DNA of 64,000 bases from CAVSDF01 sp963726715 (GTDB lineage: Bacteria > Bacteroidota > Rhodothermia > Rhodothermales > BA12): positions 286,040 through 350,039 of the forward strand of contig CAVSDF010000007.1 in the NCBI GenBank assembly GCA_963726715.1, read 5' to 3'. Under the pieces are notes generated by a model. That model had not been told where the DNA came from. It ran no database searches and worked only from the letters and a program-made list of their open reading frames with translations. Positions 26,445-35,803 of the stretch are shown here, one piece after another (within the stretch, counting starts at the first letter, position 1; every line of letters starts with the position of its first letter). A program made the translations under genes and the position numbers.

Positions 26445-26888
26445 ATGGACCTGACCCTCGCCACGCCCGCGCTCCTCTTCGGCGCGATCTCGCTGCTCAT
26501 CCTCGCCTACACGAACCGCTTTCTCGCCATCGCCGCGCTCATCCGAAACCTGCACGCGCGCTACACCGGCACGCACGACCGCCTCGCGCTGCAGCAGATC
26601 GTCCACCTGCGAGGGCGTCTGAGGCTGATCCAGGCGATGCAGTGGTTCGGCGCGCTCAGCTTCCTGCTGTGCCTGGTCACGATGCTCGCGCTCTTCGGCG
26701 GCGCCGTCGCCCTCTCCAAAGCGCTCTTCGTGGTCAGTCTCGCCCTCCTGATGCTGAGCCTCGCCCTCTCGATGCGCGAGATCCAGATCTCCGGGCGCGC
26801 CCTCGCGCTCCAGCTCGCCGACCTCGAAGACGACGCCCCGCCGCGCCAGCCCCACGCCGACCCCGCCGCCCCACGTCCTCTGCCGTGA
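26445..26888 (+). CDS. DUF2721 membrane protein
   Basis: 147 residues. The ATG at 26445 was chosen because the DUF2721 pattern begins right there: MDLTLATPALLFGAISLLIL, then AYTNRF, IRNLHARYTGT, LQQIVHLRGRLRLIQAMQW. Three membrane segments follow (about 9-28, 70-92, 97-117). The C-terminal tail is hydrophilic and acidic (DLEDDAPPRQP). The function of DUF2721 is unknown. It is widespread in Bacteroidota and Proteobacteria. The upstream 26290-26345 has two copies of gtggccggacgac in tandem. Confidence 0.85.
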   Translation: MDLTLATPALLFGAISLLILAYTNRFLAIAALIRNLHARYTGTHDRLALQQIVHLRGRLRLIQAMQWFGALSFLLCLVTMLALFGGAVALSKALFVVSLALLMLSLALSMREIQISGRALALQLADLEDDAPPRQPHADPAAPRPLP

Positions 26889-26987
26889 CGGCCCGGCTGG
26901 TCGGTGCTGACAGGCACAAACGGCGACCGCCACGGCACTCCGGGGAGGCGCCGTGGCGGTCATGTAGGCAAGGGCGCATGCCGGGCG

Positions 26988-29541
26988 TCAGCGCGAGCCG
27001 GTCGTCGGGGCCGGGCGTGCACCGGCGTTCTTGACGTAGCGGTCGAGCCACGTGTCCATCTCCCAGAGCATGTGCAGCACGCTCTCGCGGGCCGCGTAGC
27101 CGTGGCTCTCGCTCGGCAGCATCACGAGCCGCGCGGTGCCGCCGAGGCCCTTGACGGCGTTGTAGAGGCGCTCGGACTGGATGGGGAAGGTGCCGGGGTT
27201 GTTGTCGGCGATGCCGTGGAGCATGAGCAGGGGCTCGTCGATCTTGTCGGCGTTCATGAAGGGCGACATCCGGTCGTAGACCTCGGGCGCCTGCCAGTAC
27301 GTGCGCTCCTCGTTCTGGAAGCCGAACGGCGTGAGCGTGCGGTTGTAGGCGCCGCTGCGCGCGATGCCCGCGCGGAAGAGGTCGGAGTGCGCGAGCAGGT
27401 TGGCGGTCATGAACGCGCCGTAGCTGTGCCCGCCGACGCCGACGCGCGAGGCGGTCCACCACGCCGCGCCGCACGCCCTCGTCGATGGCGGCCTGCATCG
27501 AGGCGACGAGCTGTTCGATGAACGTGTCGTTCGGCTGCGCCGTCCCTTCGCCGACGATGGGCACCGATGCGTTGTCGAGCACGGCGTAGCCGCGCAGCAC
27601 GAACGGCACCGCGCCGCTCGCGGCGATGCGGGTGAAGCGGTACGGGCTGCCGCTCACCTGCCCGGCAGCGCCGGCGTCCTTGAACTCGGCCGGGTAGGCC
27701 CAGACGAACGTCGGGAGCGGGCCGTCGCGCGTGCGCGTCGTAGCCCGCGGGGAGGTAGAGCGTCGCCGAGAGCGGCACGCCGTCGGCGCGGGTGTAGGAG
27801 AGCACCTGCTTCTGCACGCTCGCGAACTCGGGGTACGGGTGCGCGAAGGCGGTGATCTGCTGCGGCGCGATGCGGCGCACGAGGTCGCGCAGCCACACGT
27901 TGGGCGGCTCGGTCGGCGTCTCGCGCTGCGTGAGCACGCGGCTCTCGTCGAGCATCGTGACGACGCTCTCGTAGGCCTCGCCGGACGAGCGGAACAGCTC
28001 GACCGTCTCGCCGGTCGCCGGGTCGAAGCGGCGCACGAACGGACGGTCGCCCTCGGCCGAGGCGCCGCCGCCGGTCATGAACAGGCGGCCCTGCGCCGTC
28101 GCGGCGCAGCACGCGCGTGCCCTGCGGCGTCATCCGCGTGACGGGCTGGCCGGGGTTGCCGTAGCGGTCCTCCGACGAGTACGCCAGCATCTGCGTCAGC
28201 ACGCCGGGGCGCGAGGGCGCCATCCGGTAGACGCGCACCTGCCGCGTCGCCTGCCACGACTCGGCGACGAGCGCGAAGTCGTCGTCGCCCCACGTGACGC
28301 CCGCGAAGCGGTAGGGCAGGGTGGCGAGGACGACGGGCGCGGCGCGTGAACGGCGCGGCGTGCATCATCACGCGGTCGCGCTCGGCGGCCACGCGGCGCC
28401 CGTCGCCGCCGTCGAGGGCCTCGGCCCAGACGAGCGTCGCCGGGGCGTCGGCGCGCCACGAGACGCCGCGGACGCCTTCGGTCGTCGATCCGAACGAGAC
28501 GGGCACGTTCTCCTGAAGCGGAAGCGTGGCGACGGTGCGGACGCTCGCGCCGGTGCGGGCGTCGAGCACGTCGATGCGGAGCGGGAAGCGCCCGGCGGGC
28601 ACGAGGTACGAGTACGGACGCTCGATGCGCTCGGTGAGCACGTACCGCCCGTCGGGCGAGGGGGCGATGCGGCGGATGAGGCCGGTCGAGCCGAGCCGCG
28701 TCACGACGCCGGTCAGGCTCACGCGCGCGGGCTGCGCGGTGGCGAAGTACGCGAACGTCGTCCTCGTCGGCGGGCGAGGTGAGGAGGTCCTGGTAGGTGC
28801 GGCTCGGCGCGGCGCGCCCGCTCGTCTCCTGCACGACCGGCCCGCTCGGAGTCGTCGTCTCCGCCGGACGCGCCGGGCGCCCGGCGGGCACGGTCGGCAC
28901 GAGGAAGCCGTCGGACGAGGGCAGCCACTCGAAGGCGCCCGCGAGCGTCTCGTTGACGGCGATCGTCCCGACGCGGCGCGCGCGGCCCGCAGCCACCTCC
29001 ATCGTCCACAGCTCGATGCGGTCGTCGGCGTCGTGGGTGAAGGCGACGCGGCGCCCGTCGGGCGAGAACTCGACGTTGCGGATGCGGGCGTTCGCGGGCA
29101 GGCCGGTTACGGCGCGGGGCGTCCCGGAGGCGTCGGTCGTGCCGATGCGCAGGCCGGTGGCGCCGCGGGCGCGGCTCGGGCCGTTGGTGCGGGGGTTCAT
29201 GCGCAGGCCCGCGAGGCGAAGCTCCGGCATCGACAGCTCGGCGATGGTCGGCGCGTCCGACTGGTCGAGGATGAGCATCGACGTGCCGGTCGGCGAGACG
29301 ATGATCCCCGGCGTGCCGGGCGCGTCGACCAGGCGCGCGAGTTCGGGCGCGGGCATCCGGTAGCCACCCTCGGCATCGCCGACGCGGATCGGCCGCTCGA
29401 CGGGCGGAGGCGGCGGGTGGACGGCGTGGGCGTTCGGGTCGGCTGCGCGAGCGCACCCGCAGGCACGGACGCGAGGCCGACGGCGGCGAGTGCGACCGCA
29501 GCGGCGGCGCGGCGCGGACGGAAGAGGCGGAGATCGGTCAT
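26988..29541 (-). pseudogene. S9 prolyl-oligopeptidase family peptidase, six frame breaks
   Basis: A locus of about 850 codons for a secreted serine peptidase. A signal peptide at 29541 (ALAAVGLASVPAGALAQ) precedes a beta-propeller region (VERPIRVGDAEGGYRMP, FSPDGRRVAFTHD) and a C-terminal alpha/beta hydrolase. All triad elements survive: Ser in GGHSYGAF (spanning a break at ~27450), Asp in HGIADNN, His in SESHGY. The frame changes at about 29440, 28755, 28345, 28095, 27735 and 27450. Each junction resumes the protein without missing residues. It is either a very recent pseudogene or an error-rich stretch of sequence. I annotate it as one broken locus. Its closest relatives are S9 peptidases of Bacteroidota with an N-terminal propeller. 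Confidence 0.75.
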
Positions 29542-30025
29542 CGGAGGCCGGGGATGGAGATGGGGACACGCGGGCGGATGTGCAAGTCTACCACGTTCCT
29601 TCACCGATTGTACGCGCCTCCGGCACGCCGAGCACCCGAAACGCAACACGTCGCCACCGTTGGGCCGCCCGCGCGGCCATTGGACGTTCAAGTACGTCGC
29701 CTACGGAAACGATGGCCTTCGGACCGCTCGCGTCCCGTCGCCACACGCATCGGCGCGGACGCAGCGCCGCCACCACGGCGGCAGGTACAGCGACCGCGCA
29801 AACATGGGCGCGCACGCCACATCGACGTCCCACCCGTCGAACCCGGTGTCGGTGTGCGAGAGGGCGCGGTGCCGGGAGCGGCCCCTAAGCGTCCAGAAAC
29901 GAGGCATCGGCGCAAGCAGGAGTGAGCATCTCGAAACCTCGCCCCACCCCACTGCCGAACCGGACGCCGGACGTCCGGTGCAGAACCAGGAGATTCATGA
30001 GATAGTATAGGGGGGCACCCTATCT
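29542..30025. other. Gene-free stretch between the S9 peptidase and csoR
   Basis: 484 bases with no convincing gene. It contains the diverged hairpin repeat at 29684-29709, the 12-base palindrome ccggacgtccgg near 29967-29978, and the csoR/copA operator at 30007-30023. Confidence 0.6.
30007..30023 (+). promoter_or_regulatory. Probable CsoR operator
   Basis: The perfect inverted repeat atagggggggcaccctat consists of ATAGGG, five bases, CCCTAT. It ends two bases before the first possible csoR start. CsoR/RcnR-family repressors bind such G/C-tract inverted repeats flanked by AT. The position implies autoregulation of csoR-copA by copper. Confidence 0.7.
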
Positions 30026-30319
30026 ATGCACGGCCCGATGCCCTATCCCCCCGACCTGAAAGCCGACCTCACCCGACGACTCGCCCGCATCGAAGGGCAG
30101 GTGCGCGGCCTTGCGCGCGCTGTCGAGGACGACCGCTACTGCGTCGATCTGCTCACGCAGGTCGCGTCGGTGCAGGAGGCGCTGCGCGGCGTCTCGCGCG
30201 CGGTCACCCGCAACCACCTCGACACCTGCGTCACCGACGCCCTCCGCAGCGGCGACCCCGACGAGGCCCGCCGCACCGTCGACGAACTGATGACGCTCGT
30301 AGACCGCCAGAAACGATGA
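30026..30319 (+). CDS. csoR: Copper-sensing repressor CsoR
   Basis: A 97-residue four-helix CsoR/RcnR (DUF156) protein: RLARIEGQVRGLARAVEDD, then YCVDLLTQVASVQEAL, then NHLDTCVTDAL. The copper ligands Cys-His-Cys are all present (the C of DRYC, the H and C of NHLDTC), favouring Cu(I) over the nickel/cobalt or sulfur-sensing subgroups. Copper binding would release the operator directly upstream. The ATG at 30038 (MPYPPDLK) is an equally likely start, since 30026 lies only two bases past the operator. The stop overlaps the copA ATG (ATGA). Confidence 0.92.
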   Translation: MHGPMPYPPDLKADLTRRLARIEGQVRGLARAVEDDRYCVDLLTQVASVQEALRGVSRAVTRNHLDTCVTDALRSGDPDEARRTVDELMTLVDRQKR

Positions 30320-32610
30320 CCGATCCCCAGACTTTGGCTCTCGAAGCGGACGCGCACGACGAGTCGCTCGGCATCCTCGGCATGACCTGCGCCGCGTGCT
30401 CCGGACGGGTCGAGCGGCGGCTGGCGGGCATTCCGGGCGTCGAATCGGCGTCGGTCAACCTCGCGACGGAACGGGCGGCCGTGCGGGCGGCGCCGTCGGT
30501 GACGCGGGCGATGCTGGAGGACGCCGTCCGCGCCGCCGGGTACGATGTGATCCCGCAACCCGCTTCCGCCGATGCCTCGACGGGCGACGCGACGGCCGAT
30601 CCCGAAGCCGCCGCGCGGGCCGGGGCGACGCGGGCGCTCGGGCGGCGCGTGCTCGTCGCCGCCGCGCTCGACCCTCCCGCTCTGGATTCTGGAGATGGGC
30701 ACGCACCTCATCCCCGCGTGGCACCACACCGTCGCGGCTCTCGTGCCGACGCCGGTGCTCTGGCGCGTCTTCTTCGTCCTCTCGACGCTCGTCCAACTCG
30801 GCCCCGGTCGCGGCTTCTACCGCGGCGCCCTGGCCGCCCTCCGCGCCCGCGCGCCCGACATGAACGTGCTCGTCGCCCTCGGCACGACCGCCGCGTGGGC
30901 CTACTCCGCCGTCGCCACGTTCGCGCCCGCTCTGCTGCCCGCAGGCGCCGTCCACGTCTACTACGAAGCCGCGGCGACCGTCGTGACGCTCGTGCTCGTC
31001 GGCAAGTGGATCGAGGCGCGCGCGCGGACGCGTTCGTCCGACGCGCTCCGGGCGCTTCTGCGCCTCCAGCCCCCGACGGCGCGGCGGGAGGGAGATCCGA
31101 CCGACGTGCCCTGTCTCCGCCTCGTCGTCGGCGACCGCGTGCGCATCCGTCCGGGCGAGCGCGTGCCGGTCGATGGGACGGTCGAGGAGGGCACGTCGTA
31201 CGTCGACGAGGCGATGCTGACGGGCGAGGCGGCGCCGGTCTCCAAGGCCGTCGGCGCGGACGTGACGGGCGGGACGGTCAACGGCTCCGGCTCGCTCGTC
31301 GTCCGCGTGGCCCGCACGGCGAGGCGACGACGCTCGCGCGGTTGGTGAAGATGGTCGAGGACGCGCAGTCGTCGCGCCCGCCGATCCAGGCCGCCGCGGA
31401 CCGCGTCGTGGCGGTGTTCGTGCCCGTCGTGCTCGCCGTCGCCGCCCTCGCCTTCGTGGCGCACCTGATCTGGGCGCCCTCGCCGGCGCTCCCGTCGGCG
31501 CTCGTCGCGTTCGTGTCGGTGCTCGTCGTCGCCTGCCCGTGCGCGGTCGGCCTCGCGACGCCGGTGGCGATGCTCGTCGGGACCGGACGTGCGGCGACGC
31601 TCGGCGTGCTCTTCCGCCGCGCCGACACCGTCGAGGCGCTCGCCAGCGTTCGCACCATCGCCTTCGACAAAACCGGCACGCTCACCGAGGGCCGCCCGGT
31701 CGTCGTCCGCCGCGTCGCTGCGCCCATGTCTACTGTGGACGAGGCGACGGCGCTGCGCCTCGCCGCGGCGGTCGAGGCGGCGTCCGAGCACCCCGTCGCG
31801 CGGGCGATCGTGGCGGCAGTCGACGGAGCGGTGCCGTCCGCAACCGATGTCGAGGCCGTCGCGGGCGAGGGCATCGCGGGCACGGTCGAGGGCCGGCGCG
31901 TGGCGGTCGGGTCGGCGCGGATGGCGGCCCGCGTCGGCGCGTCGGTCGAGGCGTTCGCGGCGACGGCCGACGAGATGGCGGAGCCGCCGAAACGCTCGTC
32001 TACGTCGTCGTCGATGGCGCGGCCGTCCTCCTCATCGGCGTCGCCGACGCCCTTCGCCCGGATGCGGCGGCGTCGATTGAGGCGCTCCACCGGCTTGGCC
32101 TTCGCACCGCCCTCATCAGCGGCGACGCCGCGCCCGTCGCCCGCGCCGTCGCCCGCACGCTCGGCATCGACGATGTCCGTGCGGGCGTGCTGCCCGGCGG
32201 CAAGGCCGACGCCATCGCCGAGATCGGCGCCGCGCCACGGCCCCGTCGCCTTCGTCGGCGACGGCCTCAACGACGCCCCGGCGCTCGCAAGCGCCGATGT
32301 CGGCCTCGCCGTCGGCACCGGCACCGACGTGGCGATCGAATCGGCGGGCGTGGTGCTGATGTCCGACGGCGTGGCGGCGGTCGTGCGGGCGCGGGCGGTG
32401 GCGTCGGCCACGATGCGCGTCGTGCGGCAGAACCTGTTCTGGGCCTTCGCCTACAACGCGCTCCTCATCCCCGTCGCCGCGGGCGCGTTCGCGTGGGCGG
32501 GCGTGCGCCTGACGCCGGTGATGGCGTCGGTGGCGATGGGTCTGTCGAGCCTGTTCGTCGTCGGCAACGCGCTGCGGCTGCGGGGGGTGAAGGCGCCGGT
32601 GGTGGGGTGA
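30316..32610 (+). CDS. copA: Cu(I)-exporting P-type ATPase CopA (four frame breaks)
   Basis: A P1B-1 copper pump of about 765 codons. The N-terminal metal-binding domain has GMTCAACSGRVERRL. The membrane CPC motif is VVACPCAVGLATP, the phosphorylation site is FDKTGTLTEG, the nucleotide site includes SEHPVARA, the hinge is VGDGLNDAPALA, and the last segments end SSLFVVGNALRL. The frame changes at about 30668, 31318, 31985 and 32236. Each time, the expected residues resume (e.g. ARTG|GEATTLARLVKMV), so one-base indels are likely and the pump may well be intact. It is coupled to csoR through an ATGA overlap and shares its operator. Confidence 0.9.
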   Translation: MTDPQTLALEADAHDESLGILGMTCAACSGRVERRLAGIPGVESASVNLATERAAVRAAPSVTRAMLEDAVRAAGYDVIPQPASADASTGDATADPEAAARAGATRALGRRVLVAAALDPPALDSGDGHAPHPRVAPHRRGSRADAGALARLLRPLDARPTRPRSRLLPRRPGRPPRPRARHERARRPRHDRRVGLLRRRHVRARSAARRRRPRLLRSRGDRRDARARRQVDRGARADAFVRRAPGASAPPAPDGAAGGRSDRRALSPPRRRRPRAHPSGRARAGRWDGRGGHVVRRRGDADGRGGAGLQGRRRGRDGRDGQRLRLARRPRGPHGEATTLARLVKMVEDAQSSRPPIQAAADRVVAVFVPVVLAVAALAFVAHLIWAPSPALPSALVAFVSVLVVACPCAVGLATPVAMLVGTGRAATLGVLFRRADTVEALASVRTIAFDKTGTLTEGRPVVVRRVAAPMSTVDEATALRLAAAVEAASEHPVARAIVAAVDGAVPSATDVEAVAGEGIAGTVEGRRVAVGSARMAARVGASVEAFAATADEMAEPPKRSSTSSSMARPSSSSASPTPFARMRRRRLRRSTGLAFAPPSSAATPRPSPAPSPARSASTMSVRACCPAARPTPSPRSAPRHGPVAFVGDGLNDAPALASADVGLAVGTGTDVAIESAGVVLMSDGVAAVVRARAVASATMRVVRQNLFWAFAYNALLIPVAAGAFAWAGVRLTPVMASVAMGLSSLFVVGNALRLRGVKAPVVG

Positions 32611-32696
32611 GGCGGGGGAGTTGGGTGTTGATGGTTGGTCGTTGATTGAGGGAGGGGATGGAGGCGACGGTGCGCGGGTCGGATGGCGCGCCCGCT

Positions 32697-32790
32697 CGGG
32701 CCTATGCCCGGTGGCTGAGCCCGTCGACGCCCGCACGTCGGCCCTTCCATCCTTCGACAGGCTCGGGGACCGGCCCCTGGCATCCACCCC
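32697..32790. repeat. REP-like dispersed palindromic element, copy 2 (inverted)
   Basis: The left arm cccggtggctgagcccgtcg is the reverse complement of the right arm of copy 1 at 4140-4163, with one difference. The right arm ccttcgacaggctcgggg corresponds to copy 1's left arm. So the same element sits here in the opposite orientation, 28 kb away. It is intergenic. Confidence 0.7.
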
Positions 32791-32823
32791 ATCCACAAAC
32801 GACCCACCCCAACGACCCACAGG

Positions 32824-32841
32824 CCCGTCCCCTACATTCGG
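32824..32841 (+). promoter_or_regulatory. Promoter-like element shared with the next carrier gene
   Basis: cccgtcccctacattcgg, 22 bases before the ATG at 32864. The identical 18 bases occur at 34443-34460 before the sugar-carrier gene. TACATTCG resembles the Bacteroidota -7 box (TAnnTTTG). Confidence 0.55.
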
Positions 32842-32863
32842 GCGAATCTGCCGCCTGACTCTG

Positions 32864-34350
32864 ATGCCGTCTGTTTCGTCGTGGGATGCCGCCCGGGTGG
32901 GGCGCATCGTGGGGCCGCTCGTCGCCGGGGCGATGCTGCTCGTGGCGCCGCCCGAGGGCCTGTCGGTCGAAGGGTGGCGGACGGCGGCGGTGGGCGTGTG
33001 GATGGCGGTCTGGTGGATGACCGAGGCGCTCCCGCTCGCCGCGACGGCGCTGATTCCGCTCGTCGCGTTCCCGCTCCTCGGGGTGCGGACGATGGCGCAG
33101 GCGTCGGCGCCGTACGCGAATCCGCTCATCTACCTCTTCCTCGGCGGCTTCCTCGTCGCCCTCGCCATCGAGCGGTGGGGCCTGCACCGGCGCCTCGCGC
33201 TCGCGGTTCTGGCCCGCGTCGGCGCCTCGCCGCGGCGGCTCGTCGGGGCGATGCTCGGCGTGACGGCGCTGCTGTCGATGTGGATCTCGAACACGGCGAC
33301 GGCCCTCATGATGCTGCCGCTCGCCCTCTCGCTCGTCCGCCTCGCCGCGCCCGAGGGGGAGGACGAAGCGTCCGAAGTGGGCACCGACACCGTTCGCCGC
33401 GCCCGCCCGTCGCCGGATCGCTCTCGACGGCCCTGCTGCTCGCCGTCGCCGTCGCCGCGAGCATCGGCGGGATGGGGACGCCGATCGGGACGCCGCCGAA
33501 CGCCTTCTTCGCCGCCTACGCCTCCGAGACGCTCGGGCTGCGGGTGAGCTTCATCGGATGGATGGGCGTCGCCCTGCCGATCGTCGTCTCCGGCCTCCTC
33601 GTCGCCTACCTCCTGCTCACGCGCGTGCTGATCCGCGTGCCCGCCGAGCCCCTCCCCGGCGCCGCGGCCCTCATCGCCCACGAACGCGCCCGCCTCGGCC
33701 CCATCGCCGCCCCCGAACGTCGCGTCGGCGTGCTCTTCCTCCTCGTCGCGGCCGGGTGGATGGCAATGCCGCTGCTGTCCGACGTTGTGCCCGGTCTGGG
33801 CGAGCCGGGCCTTGCGATGCTCGCCGCGCTCCTGCTCTTCCTCATCCCCGCGGGCGACGGCACCGACGCGCGGCTCCTCGCCGGTGCCGATGTCGAGCGG
33901 CTGCCGTGGGGGGTGCTGCTGCTCTTCGGCGGCGGCCTCAGCCTCGCCGCGGCGCTCGAAGGCTCCGGCCTCGCCGAGTGGATGGGCGGCGGGTTCGCGC
34001 ACATCGGCGACTGGCCGCTTCCGGCGCTCCTGCTCGCGCTCGGCATCGTGATCGTCGGGCTCGGCGAACTCGCGAGCAACACGGCCCTCGCCGCGGCGCT
34101 CCTGCCGGTCCTCGCGCCCCTCGCGCCTGCGCTCGGCCTGCACCCGCTCGCGCTCCTCGTGCCCGCGACGCTCGTCGCCTCGGTCGGCTTCGCCCTGCCC
34201 GCCGGGACGCCTCCGAACGCCATCGCCTACGGCACCGGCCTCGTGCCGATGCGCGCGATGGTGCGCGTCGGCCTCTGGCTCGACCTCGCCCTCATCGTCC
34301 TCGTCGCCCTCTTCGGCGCGGCGCTCGTCGGTCCGGTGCTGGGGGTGTGA
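32864..34350 (+). CDS. DASS (SLC13) family Na+/dicarboxylate-sulfate carrier (one frame break)
   Basis: A membrane carrier of about 495 codons. The two family signatures (SNT motifs) are both visible: WISNTATALMMLPLAL in the first half and ELASNTALAAALLPVL in the second. GGMGTPIGTPPNAFF and ALPAGTPPNAIAYGTG are the paired re-entrant-loop motifs. Members take up succinate, citrate or sulfate with sodium; the substrate here is undetermined. The frame changes once at about 33385-33420, in a hydrophilic loop between helices. The locus length is 3n+2, so a missing base is likely. The ATG at 32864 follows the promoter-like element. Confidence 0.87.
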
Positions 34351-34442
34351 GCCGTTGGTGGGTCGAACAGGCCATCGCGTCACGACCGATCCACGACAAA
34401 CGACCCACGACCGACGACAATACTCGGACGATGGCGTCGGCG

Positions 34443-34460
34443 CCCGTCCCCTACATTCGG
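34443..34460 (+). promoter_or_regulatory. Second copy of the shared promoter-like element
   Basis: cccgtcccctacattcgg, identical over 18 bases to 32824-32841 and likewise about 20 bases upstream of a carrier start (34479). This suggests co-regulation, or duplication of a promoter. Confidence 0.55.
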
Positions 34461-34478
34461 CGCTTCACCTCCGCTTCC

Positions 34479-35777
34479 ATGGCCGCCGCTCCGCCCCCCG
34501 TCTCCGCCTCCTCGCCCCTCGACACCGACGGGGCGCCGCGCACCGGGCGGGCGTTCGCGGTCGTGACGACGCTGTTCTTCATGTGGGGATTCCTGACGGT
34601 CCTCAACGACATCCTGATCCCGCACCTCAAGGCCATCTTCGACCTGACGTACGTGCAGGCGGCGTTCGTGCAGTTCACCTTCTTCTCGGCGTACTTCGTC
34701 ATGGCCCTCCCGTCCGGGCGCGTCGTGGAGCGGCTCGGGTACAAGGGGGCGATGGTGGCCGGGCTTCTCGTCGCCGCCTTCGGGGCGCTCCTGTTCTACC
34801 CGGCGGCGGCGCTCGCCTCGTACGGCCTCTTCCTCGGCGCGCTCTTCGTGCTCGCCACCGGCATCACGGTCTTGCAGACGGCGGCCAACCCGTACGTGAC
34901 CGCGCTCGGACGGCCCGAGGGCGCGTCGGCGCGGCTCAACCTGACGCAGGCCTTCAACAGCCTCGGCACGACGCTCGGGCCGTTCGTCGGGGGGGCGTTC
35001 ATCCTCTCGGAGACGCTCAAGACGCCCGCCGAGATGCAGGCGATGGCACCCGCCGCGCTCGGTGCCTACCGCGCCGCCGAGGCCGCGTCGGTGCAGACGC
35101 CCTACATCGTGCTCGCCCTCGCCCTCGCGCTCCTCGCGGGCCTGATCCACCTCTCGCGCCTGCCGCGCCTCGCAGGCGTCGAAGACAGCGCCGACCGCGG
35201 CACTTTCGCCCAGGCGCTCGCGCACCGGCCACTCCTGCTCGGCGTCGTCGGCATCTTCCTGTATGTCGGGGCGGAGGTGTCGATCGGCTCGTTCCTCGTC
35301 AACTTCCTCGGCGAGCCGCAGATCGCCGGACTGTCGGAGAAGGCGGCGGCGGGCTTCGTGTCCTACTACTGGGGCGGGGCCATGGTGGGCCGCTTCGTCG
35401 GCGCCGCGATCCTTGCGCGCGGCGGAGCCGGGCGCATCCTCGCCGGTGCCGCCGTCGTCGCCGCTCTCCTCTGCGGTGCCGGAGCGCTCCTCACCGGCAG
35501 CGTGGCCATGTGGGCGGTTCTCGCGATCGGCCTCGTCAACTCGATCATGTTTCCGACCATCTTCGCCCTCGCCGTCGCCGGGATGGGGCCGCTGACCGGC
35601 AAGGCGTCGAGCCTGCTCGTCATGGCCATCGTCGGCGGCGCCGTCCTGCCCGTCGCCATGGGCGCCCTCATCGACAGCGTCGGCATGCAGCCCGCCTTCG
35701 TGCTTCCGCTCGCCTGCTACCTGTTCATCGCGTGGTACGGCGCCGTCGGAAGCCGCAGCGGGGCGGTCGCCGTGTGA
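34479..35777 (+). CDS. FucP/GluP-type sugar:H+ symporter (MFS)
   Basis: A 432-residue MFS carrier of the fucose/glucose-galactose permease group. The sequence FFMWGFLTVLNDILIPHLK in helix 1, YFVMALPSGRVVERLGYKGAM in the 2-3 loop, and LQTAANPYVTALG in helix 4 are diagnostic. The second half has EVSIGSFLVNFL and GRFVGAAIL. It imports hexoses or deoxy-hexoses with protons. The ATG at 34479 is preferred to 34431 because the promoter-like box lies between them. A sugar kinase or glycosidase is not adjacent. The frame is intact. Confidence 0.92.
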   Translation: MAAAPPPVSASSPLDTDGAPRTGRAFAVVTTLFFMWGFLTVLNDILIPHLKAIFDLTYVQAAFVQFTFFSAYFVMALPSGRVVERLGYKGAMVAGLLVAAFGALLFYPAAALASYGLFLGALFVLATGITVLQTAANPYVTALGRPEGASARLNLTQAFNSLGTTLGPFVGGAFILSETLKTPAEMQAMAPAALGAYRAAEAASVQTPYIVLALALALLAGLIHLSRLPRLAGVEDSADRGTFAQALAHRPLLLGVVGIFLYVGAEVSIGSFLVNFLGEPQIAGLSEKAAAGFVSYYWGGAMVGRFVGAAILARGGAGRILAGAAVVAALLCGAGALLTGSVAMWAVLAIGLVNSIMFPTIFALAVAGMGPLTGKASSLLVMAIVGGAVLPVAMGALIDSVGMQPAFVLPLACYLFIAWYGAVGSRSGAVAV

Positions 35778-35803
35778 ACCGCTGGCCATCGAGGCATCGG
35801 TCG

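Larger units (their letters stand above)
32611..32863. other. copA-DASS carrier gap with REP-like repeat
   Basis: 253 bases. It contains REP-like copy 2 (32697-32790), flanking G/T-rich (left) and C/A-rich (right) stretches, and the promoter-like element 32824-32841. No gene is seen. Confidence 0.6.
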
